Source: Qipengyuania vesicularis
Lineage (GTDB): Bacteria > Pseudomonadota > Alphaproteobacteria > Sphingomonadales > Sphingomonadaceae
Assembly: GCF_019711415.1 (NCBI RefSeq)
Contig: NZ_JAIGNJ010000002.1
Coordinates: 186,001 to 250,000, forward strand
Direction: 5' to 3'
Length of the DNA stretch: 64,000 nt
The position numbers and the translations under genes were made by a program. A model generated the notes under the pieces. That model was not told where the DNA came from and did no database searches. It saw only the letters and a program-made list of their open reading frames with translations. This document shows positions 47,571 to 57,203 of the stretch, piece after piece (positions within the stretch are counted from its first letter, which is position 1; every line of letters starts with the position of its first letter).

Positions 47571-48917
47571 GTGAGACTTCATACCGTTTCGAAAATTCTT
47601 GGTCTTGCCGCGATGGCGGGGATCGCGGCCGCCGCGCAGCCGGTTTCGGCGCAGGCTACCGACCCGCAGGCGAACCCGCTCGGACTGCCAGAGCAGCCAA
47701 CCCTGCTGGCGAATCCCGATCCCAACGTCCGCCGCGCAACTGCGGTGGTGAACGGTCACGTGATTACCGGAACCGACCTCGATCACCGTGTCGCCCTGCT
47801 TGTCGAAGCCAATCAGGGTGCCGAAATCCCGCCCGAAGAGCTTCAGCGCGTGCGCGCACAGGTGCTCCGCAACCTGATCGACGAGACGCTGCAGATTCAG
47901 GCCGCCGAGGCGGAAGAGATCGAAATCTCCGCAGCCGAGGTCGAGCAGACCTTCGCCCGCGTCGCGGCGCAGAACAATCGCCGTGTCGAGGACATGGATG
48001 CTTACCTTGCGTCGATCGGCTCGTCGGCAACCTCGCTCAAGCGCCAGATCCGCGGCGAGCTCGCCTGGCAGCGCCTTCTCCGGCAGAAAGTGTCTTTCTT
48101 CGTCAACGTCTCTGCGGAAGAGGTGAACGAGGTGATGAAGCGCCTCGAGGAATCGAAGGGGACCAATGAATATTGGGTCTGGGAAATTTTCCAGTCCTCA
48201 ACCCCCGAGACCGACGCGGCCGTGGAAGCGAATGCGGCCAAGATCATGGAACAACTGCGGCAAGGCGGCAGCTTCGTTGCCTATGCGCGACAGTTCTCCG
48301 AGGCGTCCACCGCAGCGGTTGGCGGCGATCTCGGGTGGATCCGGCTGCCGCAGCTTGGCGATGCGCAGCTGGAGACCGTGGTCGGCCAGATGGAGCCCGG
48401 ACAGTTGGTCGGACCGATCAAGATTTCGGGCGGCTACTGGATCGTCTACCTGCGCGAGAAGCGACAGGTGCTGATGGCCGATCCTCGCGACGCAACGCTC
48501 AGCCTGAAGCAGGTGCAGATCGACTTCGACCCCCAGGCTCCTCGAGAAGCTACCGAAGCGCGACTGAATGCATTCCTTGCCGGCGTGGAATCCATGCGCG
48601 GCTGTGGCAGCGCCGAAGAAACGGCCGCATCCTTTGGCGGCAGCGTCGTCACGAACGACCAGATCCGAGCCCGCGCGCTGCCAGAGCAGCTACAGAATCT
48701 TATCCTGAACATGCAGATCGGCGAGACCACGCCGCCATTCGGCTCGGTCGAAGAAGGCGTCCGTGTCCTGATGCTTTGCGGTAGGGACGATCCGCAGGTC
48801 GCCGAGGGCCCGGACTTCGATGAGATCATGGCGCAACTCGAAGACGAGCGTATCAACAAGGCCGCACAGCGTTACCTGCGCGACCTGCGCAACGACGCCT
48901 ACATCGAATACAATTGA
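47571..48917 (+). CDS. surA: Periplasmic chaperone / peptidyl-prolyl isomerase SurA
   Basis: A 448-residue secreted chaperone for outer-membrane proteins. It has a signal peptide (ILGLAAMAGIAAAAQPVSAQA), an N-terminal SurA domain (ATAVVNGHVITGTDLDHRVALLV ... LRNLIDETLQIQAAEAEEIEIS), and one parvulin-like domain near residues 200-300 (EIFQSSTPETDAAVEANAAKIMEQLRQGGSFVAYARQFSEASTAAVGGDLGWI). A second, degenerate unit follows. Starts with GTG 47571 after AAGGGA. Its stop overlaps the pdxA start. Confidence 0.95.
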   Translation: MRLHTVSKILGLAAMAGIAAAAQPVSAQATDPQANPLGLPEQPTLLANPDPNVRRATAVVNGHVITGTDLDHRVALLVEANQGAEIPPEELQRVRAQVLRNLIDETLQIQAAEAEEIEISAAEVEQTFARVAAQNNRRVEDMDAYLASIGSSATSLKRQIRGELAWQRLLRQKVSFFVNVSAEEVNEVMKRLEESKGTNEYWVWEIFQSSTPETDAAVEANAAKIMEQLRQGGSFVAYARQFSEASTAAVGGDLGWIRLPQLGDAQLETVVGQMEPGQLVGPIKISGGYWIVYLREKRQVLMADPRDATLSLKQVQIDFDPQAPREATEARLNAFLAGVESMRGCGSAEETAASFGGSVVTNDQIRARALPEQLQNLILNMQIGETTPPFGSVEEGVRVLMLCGRDDPQVAEGPDFDEIMAQLEDERINKAAQRYLRDLRNDAYIEYN

Positions 48918-49927
48918 CCTCCCTCCAGCTCCCCCTTGCTGTATCGCTCGGCGATCCGGCAGGGATCGGTCCCGAGATCATTGCCGAAGCCTGGGCGCGG
49001 CGCGATGCGGATGGCATTCCGCCGTTCTTCGTGGTCGGTGGAGCCGGTGTCCTCCACGAGGCTGCAGGGTCGCGTGGGCTCGACATCACGATAGAGCGCA
49101 TCGAGGCCCCCGCACAGGCAATCGAGGTCTGGACCCGTGCCCTTCCCGTTCTCGGCGCAGATGATGCTCCCTATACTCCCGGTGCGCCCGAGGAATCGGG
49201 TGCTCGGCTGGCGCTATTCTCCCTTGTAGAAGCCACGAGCCGCGCCGCGCTGGGCGAGGCGAGCGGGATAGTCACCGCACCCATTTCCAAGGCCGAACTG
49301 GCACAGGTCGGCTTCACCCAGCCGGGGCAAACCGAATTCCTCGCCGACGCGTTCGGGAAAGCGCGTGAGGATGCCGTCATGATGCTGGCGGGCCCTTCGC
49401 TGCGGGCCGTGCCGCTGACCGTGCATTGCTCGCTGGCGGAAGTCCCGGACCTGCTCAGCAAGGAGCTGATCGTTCACCGGGCGCGCATCGTTCACCGCGC
49501 GCTCCAGCGCGATTTCGGGATCGTGAAGCCCCGCCTCGCAGTCAGTGGTCTCAACCCCCATGCCGGTGAGAATGGCAAGTTCGGTGACGAGGAACAGTTC
49601 GTCATAGGACCGGCTGTGTCGCAGCTCGAAAGCGAAGGTCTCGACATAACCGGGCCGCATCCCGGTGACGCGATCTTCACGCCTCGCGCGCGGAAATCCT
49701 ATGACGCAGCACTAGCCATGTATCACGATCAAGCGCTTATCCCCCTGAAAGCACTCGATTTCGATGAGGGAGTGAACGTCACTCTTGGCCTCCCCGTGGT
49801 CCGCACCAGCCCCGACCATGGAACCGCCTTCGACATCGCCGGAAAGGGCAAAGCCGATCCCGGCGCGATGATCGCCGCGTTGCGCATGGCAGGCGATATG
49901 GCAGCCCGGCGCGCGACCGATGGCTGA
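48914..49927 (+). CDS. pdxA: 4-hydroxythreonine-4-phosphate dehydrogenase
   Basis: A 337-residue NAD-dependent enzyme of pyridoxal 5'-phosphate synthesis. LAVSLGDPAGIGPEIIAEAW opens the protein, and the metal ligands are in VHCSLAEVP, ALAMYHDQALIPLK and VRTSPDHGTAFDIAGKG. It begins with TTG at 48914 that overlaps the surA TGA, and its end overlaps rsmA by eight bases, so both flanks are coupled. surA-pdxA-rsmA order is widely conserved. Confidence 0.97.
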   Translation: MTSLQLPLAVSLGDPAGIGPEIIAEAWARRDADGIPPFFVVGGAGVLHEAAGSRGLDITIERIEAPAQAIEVWTRALPVLGADDAPYTPGAPEESGARLALFSLVEATSRAALGEASGIVTAPISKAELAQVGFTQPGQTEFLADAFGKAREDAVMMLAGPSLRAVPLTVHCSLAEVPDLLSKELIVHRARIVHRALQRDFGIVKPRLAVSGLNPHAGENGKFGDEEQFVIGPAVSQLESEGLDITGPHPGDAIFTPRARKSYDAALAMYHDQALIPLKALDFDEGVNVTLGLPVVRTSPDHGTAFDIAGKGKADPGAMIAALRMAGDMAARRATDG

Positions 49928-50741
49928 CCTCCCCCCCTTGCGCGAAGTCATCGCGCGGCATGGCCTCTCGGCCAGCAAGGCTCTGGGACAGAATTTCCTC
50001 TTCGACGAGCAATTGCTCGACCGGATTGCCGCCGTGCCCGACAGCCTGGATGGCAGGCGGGTGCTTGAGATCGGTCCCGGTCCCGGAGGCCTGACCCGCG
50101 CCCTGTTGAGGGCTGGTGCGCAGGTCACGGCAATCGAGATGGACCGCCGCTGCCTGCCAGCACTTGAAGAACTCGGCGGGGCATATCCCGGCCGCCTCCA
50201 GGTGATTGAGGGCGATGCGCTCAAACTCGACCATGGTGAGATCATGGGCGGCGAGCCCTTCGCCGTGCTTTCAAACCTGCCTTACAATGTCGGCACGGCC
50301 CTCTTCACCCGGTGGATGGGCGGTGAAGAATGGCCGCCTCAATGGACCTCGCTCACCCTGATGTTCCAGCAGGAGGTGGCACAGAGGATCGTGGCGAAGC
50401 CCGGTTCCTCTGCCTACGGCCGCCTTGCTGTGCTGGCCCAATGGCGCGCCGAGGCGAAGCTGGCGATGAAGGTCCATCGCAGCGCCTTTACCCCTCCACC
50501 CAAGGTGATGAGCGCAATCGTCCATGTGGAACCCGCCGCTATGCCGGAGGGAGTGTCCGCACGTATCCTCGAACGGGTTACAGAGGCAGCCTTCGGTCAG
50601 CGTCGGAAAATGCTTAGGCAGAGTCTCAAGGGCATGCCCGGTGCTGTCGATGCGCTGGACAGCCTCGGGATCGATCCGCAACGCAGGGCAGAGACGCTGC
50701 AGGTTGCGGACTTTGTGGCACTGGCGCGCGAGCTAACCTAG
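49920..50741 (+). CDS. rsmA: 16S rRNA (adenine1518-N6/1519-N6)-dimethyltransferase
   Basis: A 273-residue SAM-dependent enzyme (KsgA) that dimethylates two adjacent adenines in the 16S 3'-end hairpin. SKALGQNFLFDEQLLDRI, the SAM loop VLEIGPGPGGLTRALL and the catalytic NLPYNVGTALFTRW are all present. Overlaps pdxA at its start and the convergent PilZ gene by nine bases at its end. Confidence 0.98.
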   Translation: MADLPPLREVIARHGLSASKALGQNFLFDEQLLDRIAAVPDSLDGRRVLEIGPGPGGLTRALLRAGAQVTAIEMDRRCLPALEELGGAYPGRLQVIEGDALKLDHGEIMGGEPFAVLSNLPYNVGTALFTRWMGGEEWPPQWTSLTLMFQQEVAQRIVAKPGSSAYGRLAVLAQWRAEAKLAMKVHRSAFTPPPKVMSAIVHVEPAAMPEGVSARILERVTEAAFGQRRKMLRQSLKGMPGAVDALDSLGIDPQRRAETLQVADFVALARELT

Positions 50742-51284
50742 CCGCGCTCGCTCCTGCTGGGCGAGCTTGCGGAGCAGCTGCGCGGCAATATCGAGTGTCT
50801 GCAACTCCTCCGACAGGCGCAGCACGACTTCCATGTCCTCCGACAATGCATCGGCGAGGTCGTCGAGCGAACCAGCAACGCGGTGCATGTCATCGGCAGT
50901 GATATAGGAGTTGTGCAACGGGGCATTGTTCTCGCGCACCGGGCCGCGTTCGCGCATTTCGTCCATGATCCGCTGGAATGCGCGATCGACCGAATGCTGC
51001 GGCTGCGCGTCGGGGAACCAGTCCTCGACGATGGTCCTCTCCGAGAAGGAGACCCCGGCCTGGTCGCCGCTGCGCCAGACAATCTTGCCGGGAACACACA
51101 TGGACCCGCGCCGCAGTTCGACCTCATACCCTACGAGCGGGAGAGACTCGCCTTCGATCAGCGCGCCGATCGGCGACATGTTGCACAGTCGCACGACGCC
51201 TGCTCCGGGCTGCGAGTGCACGCTGGCACGCACGAACAGGTCTATGCGCTCTTCACGGCGCTGCTTGAATTCTACGGCGGCCAA
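50733..51284 (-). CDS. PilZ-domain protein
   Basis: A 183-residue protein. The N-terminal RREERIDLFVRASV has the RxxxR part of the cyclic-di-GMP-binding site, followed by the beta-barrel segment LCNMSPIGALIEGESLPLVGYEVELRRGSMCVPGKIVWRSGDQAGVSFSE. The second PilZ motif (D/NxSxxG) appears as NMSPIGA. The C-terminal 80 residues are helical and of unknown family (ITADDMHRVAGSLDDLADALSEDMEVVLRLSEEL). Likely a cyclic-di-GMP-responsive effector; target unknown. Confidence 0.82.
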   Translation of the reverse strand: MAAVEFKQRREERIDLFVRASVHSQPGAGVVRLCNMSPIGALIEGESLPLVGYEVELRRGSMCVPGKIVWRSGDQAGVSFSERTIVEDWFPDAQPQHSVDRAFQRIMDEMRERGPVRENNAPLHNSYITADDMHRVAGSLDDLADALSEDMEVVLRLSEELQTLDIAAQLLRKLAQQERARLG

Positions 51285-51352
51285 GGCGGCGATCCCTTTT
51301 ACTTATCCGCCCGGCCTAGCCCGCAATATTTACCATAAGCTTGACCGCCGCC

Positions 51353-53458
51353 TCAGGCTTCTGCCTTCTTGCGCTGGCGCCAGCGGTGGAGCAGCGGCTC
51401 GGTATAACCGCTCGGCTGTTCGACCCCCTTGAAAATCAATTCCTTGGCCGCGCTGAAGGCAGCACCCTCCTCGTTTTCAAGCAGCGGCTCATAGAAGGGA
51501 TCGCCTGCATTCTGCTGGTCGACCTTGGCCGCCATCCGTCGCAGCGAATCCATCACCTGATCTTCCGAGATCACTCCGTGGAGCAGCCAGTTGGCGATAT
51601 GCTGGCTGGAGATTCGCAGCGTGGCGCGGTCTTCCATCAGGCCCACATCATTGATGTCCGGAACCTTGGAGCAGCCGACCCCCTGATCCACCCAGCGAAC
51701 GACATAGCCGAGCAGGCCCTGGCAATTGTTGTCCAGTTCCTCGCGGATCTCCGCTTCGGACCAGTTCGTGCCCTCCGCGAGCGGGATGGAGAGCAGCGGT
51801 TCGAGCCCCGGCACATCTCCCAGGCCTTGCTGGATCTCGAACACATTCTCGCGGTGATAGTGGATCGCATGAAGTGTTGCCGCGGTCGGGCTTGGCACCC
51901 AGGCGGTGTTGGCACCGGCGCGCAGGTGGCCGATCTTTTCGATCATCATCTGGCCCATCAGGTCGGGCGCGGCCCACATTCCCTTGCCGATCTGCGCGCG
52001 GCCGGAGAGGCCGTGTTTCAGGCCAATCCCGACATTGCGCGCCTCGTAGGCCTTGAGCCAGGCGGAGTTCTTCATCTCACCCTTGCGCATCATCGGGCCC
52101 GCACGCATCGAGGTGTGAATTTCATCGCCGGTGCGGTCGAGGAATCCGGTGTTGATGAAGACGATCCGGTCTTTCACCGCGTGGATGCAGGCGGAGAGGT
52201 TCGCGCTTGTTCGGCGTTCCTCGTCCATGACGCCGACCTTGATCGTATGACGCGGCAGATCGAGCAGGTCTTCCACCGCATCGAACAAATCGTTGGTGAA
52301 GGCGCATTCCTCGGGACCATGCATCTTGGGCTTCACGATGTAGATCGAGCCCTTGCGGCTGTTGCCATATTTGCCCAGCCCCGCGACGTCCTGCGCCGAA
52401 ATCGCGCTGGTCATTACGGCATCAAGGATGCCCTCGGGGATTTCCTTGCTATCCCAGCGCATCGCCGGATTGGTCATCAAATGGCCGACATTGCGGACAA
52501 ACATCAGGCTGCGTCCGGGCAGTGCGAACTCCGTGCCATCAGGCGCGGAATAGCGTCGGTCGGGAGCAAGCTCCCGCGTCATGGTCCTGCCGCCTTTCTC
52601 GAAGCTCTCCGACAGATCGCCCCGGATCACGCCCAGCCAGTTGCGATAGGCGAGCAGCTTGTCTTCGGCATCCACCGCCGCGACAGAGTCTTCGCAGTCG
52701 GCGATGGTTGTGAGCGCAGCTTCGAGATTGATGTCCGCGATATTTGCCGGGTCGGTCTTTCCCACCGGGTGGTCAGCGTCGAACACCACTTCGATGTGAA
52801 GGCCATTATGCTTGAAGAGGCAGGCCTTATCGTTCCAGCCTATGCATTGGGCTGGATCGGCGAGCGGAATGCCCTTCTCTTTTACATCGGTCAGATCGGC
52901 CCATTCTCGGCCATCGGCCAGAGGTACGGCCTCGTCCATGAAGCTCTTCGCAGCGGCGATAACCGCCGCACCGCGTTCTTCGTCATATCCACCCGGCTTG
53001 GCTGGCGCCGCATCGAGCGTATCGGTGCCGTAGAAGGCATCATAGAGGCTACCCCAGCGTGCATTGGCCGCATTCAGCAGGAAGCGCGCGTTGAGGATCG
53101 GAACGACCAGCTGCGGCCCTGCCATGGTCGCGATCTCTGGATCGACATTATCGGTGCCGATGGTGAATTCGCCCGGCTCCGGGACGAGGTATCCGATTTC
53201 CTCCAGGAATGAGCGATAGGCAGCGGCATCATGCGGCTTTCCGGCCTGAGCCTTGTGCCAGCCGTCGATCTTTCCCTGCAGGTCTTCGCGCGTCTCGAGC
53301 AGCGCGGCATTGCGCGGTGCGAACTCGCCAAGCAGCGCGGCGAAACCCTGCCAGAAAGCCTCAGCATCCTTGCCCAACGGGGGCAGGATCTCGGACTCGA
53401 CAAAAGTGGCAAGCTCCCGGTCAACCTCGATACCGGCGCGCGTCACGTAATTGCTCAT
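51353..53458 (-). CDS. glcB: Malate synthase G
   Basis: A 701-residue monomeric malate synthase that condenses glyoxylate with acetyl-CoA, part of the glyoxylate bypass and glycolate use. The start [63 protein letters not shown] with its catalytic acid region, [23 protein letters not shown] and the C-terminal [11 protein letters not shown] are typical of isoform G. Slightly shorter than the 720-residue norm. No isocitrate lyase gene is nearby. Confidence 0.97.
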   Translation of the reverse strand: MSNYVTRAGIEVDRELATFVESEILPPLGKDAEAFWQGFAALLGEFAPRNAALLETREDLQGKIDGWHKAQAGKPHDAAAYRSFLEEIGYLVPEPGEFTIGTDNVDPEIATMAGPQLVVPILNARFLLNAANARWGSLYDAFYGTDTLDAAPAKPGGYDEERGAAVIAAAKSFMDEAVPLADGREWADLTDVKEKGIPLADPAQCIGWNDKACLFKHNGLHIEVVFDADHPVGKTDPANIADINLEAALTTIADCEDSVAAVDAEDKLLAYRNWLGVIRGDLSESFEKGGRTMTRELAPDRRYSAPDGTEFALPGRSLMFVRNVGHLMTNPAMRWDSKEIPEGILDAVMTSAISAQDVAGLGKYGNSRKGSIYIVKPKMHGPEECAFTNDLFDAVEDLLDLPRHTIKVGVMDEERRTSANLSACIHAVKDRIVFINTGFLDRTGDEIHTSMRAGPMMRKGEMKNSAWLKAYEARNVGIGLKHGLSGRAQIGKGMWAAPDLMGQMMIEKIGHLRAGANTAWVPSPTAATLHAIHYHRENVFEIQQGLGDVPGLEPLLSIPLAEGTNWSEAEIREELDNNCQGLLGYVVRWVDQGVGCSKVPDINDVGLMEDRATLRISSQHIANWLLHGVISEDQVMDSLRRMAAKVDQQNAGDPFYEPLLENEEGAAFSAAKELIFKGVEQPSGYTEPLLHRWRQRKKAEA

Positions 53459-53588
53459 GGAACTCCTCTGGGTAGTCTACGACCTGCGATGTGGACCCGG
53501 GGAGGAGTGCCCCTCCTATGGCGAGAGCGGTTGACGATTGCAAGGCACGGGGTGGACTTGATTGCAGGCGAGTCTAAGGACGTTGCCG

Positions 53589-54797
53589 ATGAAACCGGAT
53601 AGCGCACCCCAGGCCCTTCTAGACGCCGTCGACGCAGACACCATGCTGCGCGAGGTGCAGGACTGGGCCGCGATCAATACCGGCACGGCGAATATCGATG
53701 GGCTGAAGGCCATGGCGGGCGTGCTCGCCGATGCCTTCTCGACCCTCCCCGGAGAGGTCGAACTGGTCGATCCGGCAACCGTAACGGCGATTTCCGCCGA
53801 GGGACGAGAATTCGAGAAGCCGCATGGCCAGCATATGGTCTTGCGCGTGCGCCCCGAAGCGGAGCGCCGTTTCGTACTGACCGGCCATATGGACACGGTC
53901 TTCCCTGTCGATCACGCCTTCCAGGAGGTGACGTGGCTCGACGACGAAACGATCAACGGTCCCGGTACGGCCGACATGAAGGGCGGCCTCAACGTCATCC
54001 TGCACACGCTCAAGCTCTTCGAAACGATCGATGGCTCAGACCGGGTCGGCTACGACGTCATGATCAATTCGGACGAGGAGACCGGCAGTCTCGCCAGCCG
54101 CGGCCTGATCGAGGAGCTTGCGCGCGGAAAGTATGCGGCGCTGACCTACGAGCCTTCTGCCCTGCCCGATGGCACACTCGCCCATGCACGCGGCGGAACG
54201 GGCAATTACTCGATCACGATCACCGGGCGAAGTGCCCACGCCGGCCGTAACCCGCACGAGGGCCGCAACGCCATCGTCGCCGCGAGCGATCTCGTCCTGC
54301 GCATCAAGGCGCTCGAGGCCGACGACATCACGGTGAACCCCGCCAAGATCGAAGGTGGTGCGGCAAACAATGTCGTACCCGACCTCGCAATCCTGCGATT
54401 CAATATCCGCCCCAAGTCGACCGATGCGATGAACCGCTTCGATGGCGAGCTCGACGCGATCCTGCGGATGATCGAGAGCGAACACAAAGTCGGCATCCAT
54501 CGTCACGGCGGTGTCACCCGTCCGCCCAAGCCTGTCGATGAAAAGGCGCAGCGCCTGTTCGACCTCGTCAAGGCATGCGGCGCCGAGCTTGGCCAGACGA
54601 TCGGCTGGAAATCGACCGGCGGCGTGTGCGACGGCAACAATATTGCTGCGACCGGCGTCCCCGTGGTCGACACCATGGGCGTGCGCGGCGGCGCCATCCA
54701 TTCGCCCGATGAATTCATGATTGTCCCTTCGCTGCGGGAACGCGCCGCCCTGAGCGCGCTGGTCCTCTCGAAGCTATCTACCGGAGAGTATTTGTGA
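53589..54797 (+). CDS. M20-family zinc hydrolase upstream of astA
   Basis: A 402-residue di-zinc peptidase of the M20 type (carboxypeptidase G2-like). The metal ligands are in LTGHMDTVFP (H and D), NGPGTADMKGG (D), NSDEETGS (E) and the C-terminal IHSPDEF (H). The dimerisation domain includes SAHAGRNPHEGRNA. It removes an N-acyl or glutamate-type group from an amino acid. Its stop overlaps the astA start, and three genes in a row are coupled, so it may be the deacylase step of arginine succinyl degradation. ATG 53589 has TAAGGACG upstream. Confidence 0.88.
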   Translation: MKPDSAPQALLDAVDADTMLREVQDWAAINTGTANIDGLKAMAGVLADAFSTLPGEVELVDPATVTAISAEGREFEKPHGQHMVLRVRPEAERRFVLTGHMDTVFPVDHAFQEVTWLDDETINGPGTADMKGGLNVILHTLKLFETIDGSDRVGYDVMINSDEETGSLASRGLIEELARGKYAALTYEPSALPDGTLAHARGGTGNYSITITGRSAHAGRNPHEGRNAIVAASDLVLRIKALEADDITVNPAKIEGGAANNVVPDLAILRFNIRPKSTDAMNRFDGELDAILRMIESEHKVGIHRHGGVTRPPKPVDEKAQRLFDLVKACGAELGQTIGWKSTGGVCDGNNIAATGVPVVDTMGVRGGAIHSPDEFMIVPSLRERAALSALVLSKLSTGEYL

Positions 54798-55810
54798 CCT
54801 TCCGCCTGCGCGCCGCGCATATTTCCGATCTCGAGCATCTGTATGAAATGGCCAAGCTTACGGGCGGCGGCTTTACGAACCTGCCCGCCGACAAGGCCGC
54901 GCTGACCAAGAAGCTCGAACGCGCCGACGAGGCATTCTCGCGCACCGAGGACACGCTCGGCGATGATGTCTTCACCCTCGTGCTGGAGAATACCGAGACG
55001 GGGCAGGTACGCGGCACATGCCAGCTGTTCACCCAGGTCGGGCAGCAGTGGCCTTTCTACAGCTATCGCCTGAACACGCTGACCCAGCACAGCCAGGAAC
55101 TCGACCGCACCGTGCGCGCCGAACTGCTGAGCCTCGTGACCGACCTCGAAGGCTCCTCCGAAGTCGGCGGCCTGTTTCTCCACCCGGGTGAACGTGCCGG
55201 CGGGCTCGGCCTCCTGCTCGCGCGCAGCCGCTACCTCTTTATCGCGATGCACCGCGCGCGCTTCGCCGACCGCATCCTTGCCGAGCTGCGCGGCGTCATC
55301 GACGATCGCGGCGGCTCGCCGTTCTGGGACGGCGTTGCCGGGCGTTTCTTCGGAATGACCTTCCAGGAAGCCGACTATTTCAATGCCACCAATGGCAACC
55401 AGTTCATCGCCGATTTGATGCCCAAGCACCCGGTCTATGTCGAAATGCTGAGCGAGGAAGCCCGCAAGGTTATTGGCGTACCCCACCCCAGCGGACGGGC
55501 GGCGATGCGCATGCTCGAGAACGAGGGCTTCGCAGCCGAAGGTTACGTCGACATCTTCGATGGCGGCCCGACCATGACGGCGCGGACCGACAATGTGAGA
55601 AGCATTGCAGATTCCAGAGAGGCGACCGTGAGCGCCATCGACCTCGACGAGGGCGAGCGCGCGCTGGTCGCAACCGGCAAGCTCGACAGCTTCAAGTCCG
55701 CCTACGGCATGCGCGCATTCGGAGACGATGAAACAGTCGCCATCGACGCGACATGTGCTGAAGCACTCGAAGTCGGTGTGGGTGACACAGTGTGGAGCGT
55801 GGCACGATGA
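54794..55810 (+). CDS. astA: Arginine N-succinyltransferase
   Basis: A 338-residue acetyltransferase-fold enzyme that transfers succinyl from succinyl-CoA to the alpha-amino group of arginine, the first step of the AST pathway. The N-terminus FRLRAAHISDLEHLYEMAKLTGGGFTNLPAD and the segment SEVGGLFLHPGERAGGLGLLLARSRYLFIAMHRARF with the ADRILAELRGV continuation are diagnostic. Starts with GTG at 54794 overlapping the hydrolase stop; its own TGA overlaps astB. Confidence 0.96.
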   Translation: MTFRLRAAHISDLEHLYEMAKLTGGGFTNLPADKAALTKKLERADEAFSRTEDTLGDDVFTLVLENTETGQVRGTCQLFTQVGQQWPFYSYRLNTLTQHSQELDRTVRAELLSLVTDLEGSSEVGGLFLHPGERAGGLGLLLARSRYLFIAMHRARFADRILAELRGVIDDRGGSPFWDGVAGRFFGMTFQEADYFNATNGNQFIADLMPKHPVYVEMLSEEARKVIGVPHPSGRAAMRMLENEGFAAEGYVDIFDGGPTMTARTDNVRSIADSREATVSAIDLDEGERALVATGKLDSFKSAYGMRAFGDDETVAIDATCAEALEVGVGDTVWSVAR

Positions 55811-57057
55811 GCTTGGTTGAGATCAATTTCGACGGCATCGTCGGCCCAAGCCACAATTACGCGGGCCTCAGCCTCGGCAATATCGCGAGTGCGAGCCACA
55901 AGGGCGACACTTCCTATCCGCGCGCTGCGGCGCTCCAAGGCATCGCAAAGATGCGCTCGAACATGGCGCTGGGGCTTGCGCAGGGCTTCCTGCTGCCCTT
56001 GCCACGCCCGAATGGCGATCTGATCCGTGGACTCGCAATCGACGAGAACGCGCCGCGCCAACTGCTCGCCGCGGCCTGGTCGGCATCGAGCATGTGGACC
56101 GCCAACGCAGCCACCGTGAGCCCGGCTCCTGACACGGCGGATGGCCGCTGTCACCTGACGCCCGCCAATCTCGTCACAATGCCGCACCGCGCGCAGGAAT
56201 GGCAGGACACGCAGGCTCAGCTCGCGATTGCATTCGGCAACGAGCAGCACTTCACGGTGCACGACGCAGTACTGCCCACATTCGGTGACGAGGGTGCAGC
56301 AAACCACATGCGCTTCTGTGAAGGGCACGACGCATCTGGCGTCGAGGTCTTCGTGTGGGGTCGCCAGGGCGGCAAGTTCCCCGCCCGCCAGCACGAGCAG
56401 GCCAGCCGCGCCATCGCACGACTGCACGGGCTTGATCCGGCAAAGTGCGTGTTCATCGAGCAGAATCCCGAGGCGATCGAAGCGGGCGCATTCCACAATG
56501 ATGTGGTCTCGGTCGCGAACGAGCGCGTGCTATTCACCCACGAACGGGCCTTCGCCGATCAGCAGGGCGCCTATGACGCGATCCGCATCGCCTTCCCGGC
56601 ATTGGAAGTGGTCGAGGTGCCCGAAAGCGCCGTGAGCATCGAAGAGGCGGTCCGCAGCTATCTGTTCAACGCCCAGCTGCTCACCCTGCCCAGCGGCGAA
56701 ATGGCTCTGGTGGTACCGAGCGAATGCCAGGAAAGCGCGAGCGTGTGGGCCTATTGCGAGAGCATGCTCGCCAGCAATGGCCCGATCCGCAAAGTCCTGC
56801 CCGTCGATGTTCGCCAGTCGATGGCCAATGGTGGCGGGCCTGCCTGCCTGCGCCTGCGGATCGTTGCGGACCCGGCAACGGTCGACCAGCGTTTCATGCT
56901 GGACGAAGCCAAGGCCGACCGGATCGAGGCCGTCGTCGCGGAGAAGTGGCCGGAGACGATCGATCCGCAAGACCTCGGCAGCGAAGCGCTTGCCGCCCGC
57001 GTTATCGAGGCCCGTGAAGCCCTTCTTTCTGTCCTATCCTTGGACGAGCTGGCCTGA
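55807..57057 (+). CDS. astB: N-succinylarginine dihydrolase
   Basis: A 416-residue hydrolase that removes two ammonia and CO2 from N2-succinylarginine to give succinylornithine. VEINFDGIVGPSHNYAGLSLGNIASASHKG opens it, and the catalytic Glu and His lie in FGDEGAANHMRFCEGH and GAFHNDVVSVANE. The C-terminal cysteine nucleophile is in NGGGPACLRLRIV. ATG 55807 overlaps the astA stop as ATGA. astC and astD are not in the window. Confidence 0.97.
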   Translation: MSLVEINFDGIVGPSHNYAGLSLGNIASASHKGDTSYPRAAALQGIAKMRSNMALGLAQGFLLPLPRPNGDLIRGLAIDENAPRQLLAAAWSASSMWTANAATVSPAPDTADGRCHLTPANLVTMPHRAQEWQDTQAQLAIAFGNEQHFTVHDAVLPTFGDEGAANHMRFCEGHDASGVEVFVWGRQGGKFPARQHEQASRAIARLHGLDPAKCVFIEQNPEAIEAGAFHNDVVSVANERVLFTHERAFADQQGAYDAIRIAFPALEVVEVPESAVSIEEAVRSYLFNAQLLTLPSGEMALVVPSECQESASVWAYCESMLASNGPIRKVLPVDVRQSMANGGGPACLRLRIVADPATVDQRFMLDEAKADRIEAVVAEKWPETIDPQDLGSEALAARVIEAREALLSVLSLDELA

Positions 57058-57153
57058 GCGGAAAACAATATAGTTAACTGACTCGACTCTGTTCGTCGGC
57101 GCTCCTTACACTCGCCCTGCAATTAACCATTGAAAGCCGCAGCAATGCGTCGA

Positions 57154-57169
57154 TGGCACGCAGTTTGCA
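57154..57169 (+). promoter_or_regulatory. Sigma-54 (RpoN) promoter
   Basis: TGGCACGCAGTTTGCA matches the -24/-12 consensus TGGCACG-N4-TTGCA at every position, with GG and GC spaced correctly. The expected start of transcription is near 57180, directly before the ribosome binding site AAGGAAGGA (57183-57191) of the small membrane-protein gene. Confidence 0.75.
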
Positions 57170-57203
57170 GCGGATTTGGTTAAGGAAGGAGTCGCCCACG
57201 ATC

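Noticed and set aside
51341-53212. 623-residue open frame opposite glcB
   Set aside because: Antisense shadow of malate synthase G, with no domain or start signals.
57124-57131. TTAACCAT as a CtrA site upstream of the small membrane gene
   Set aside because: Only a half site; no second TTAA at the required spacing. It could be chance.
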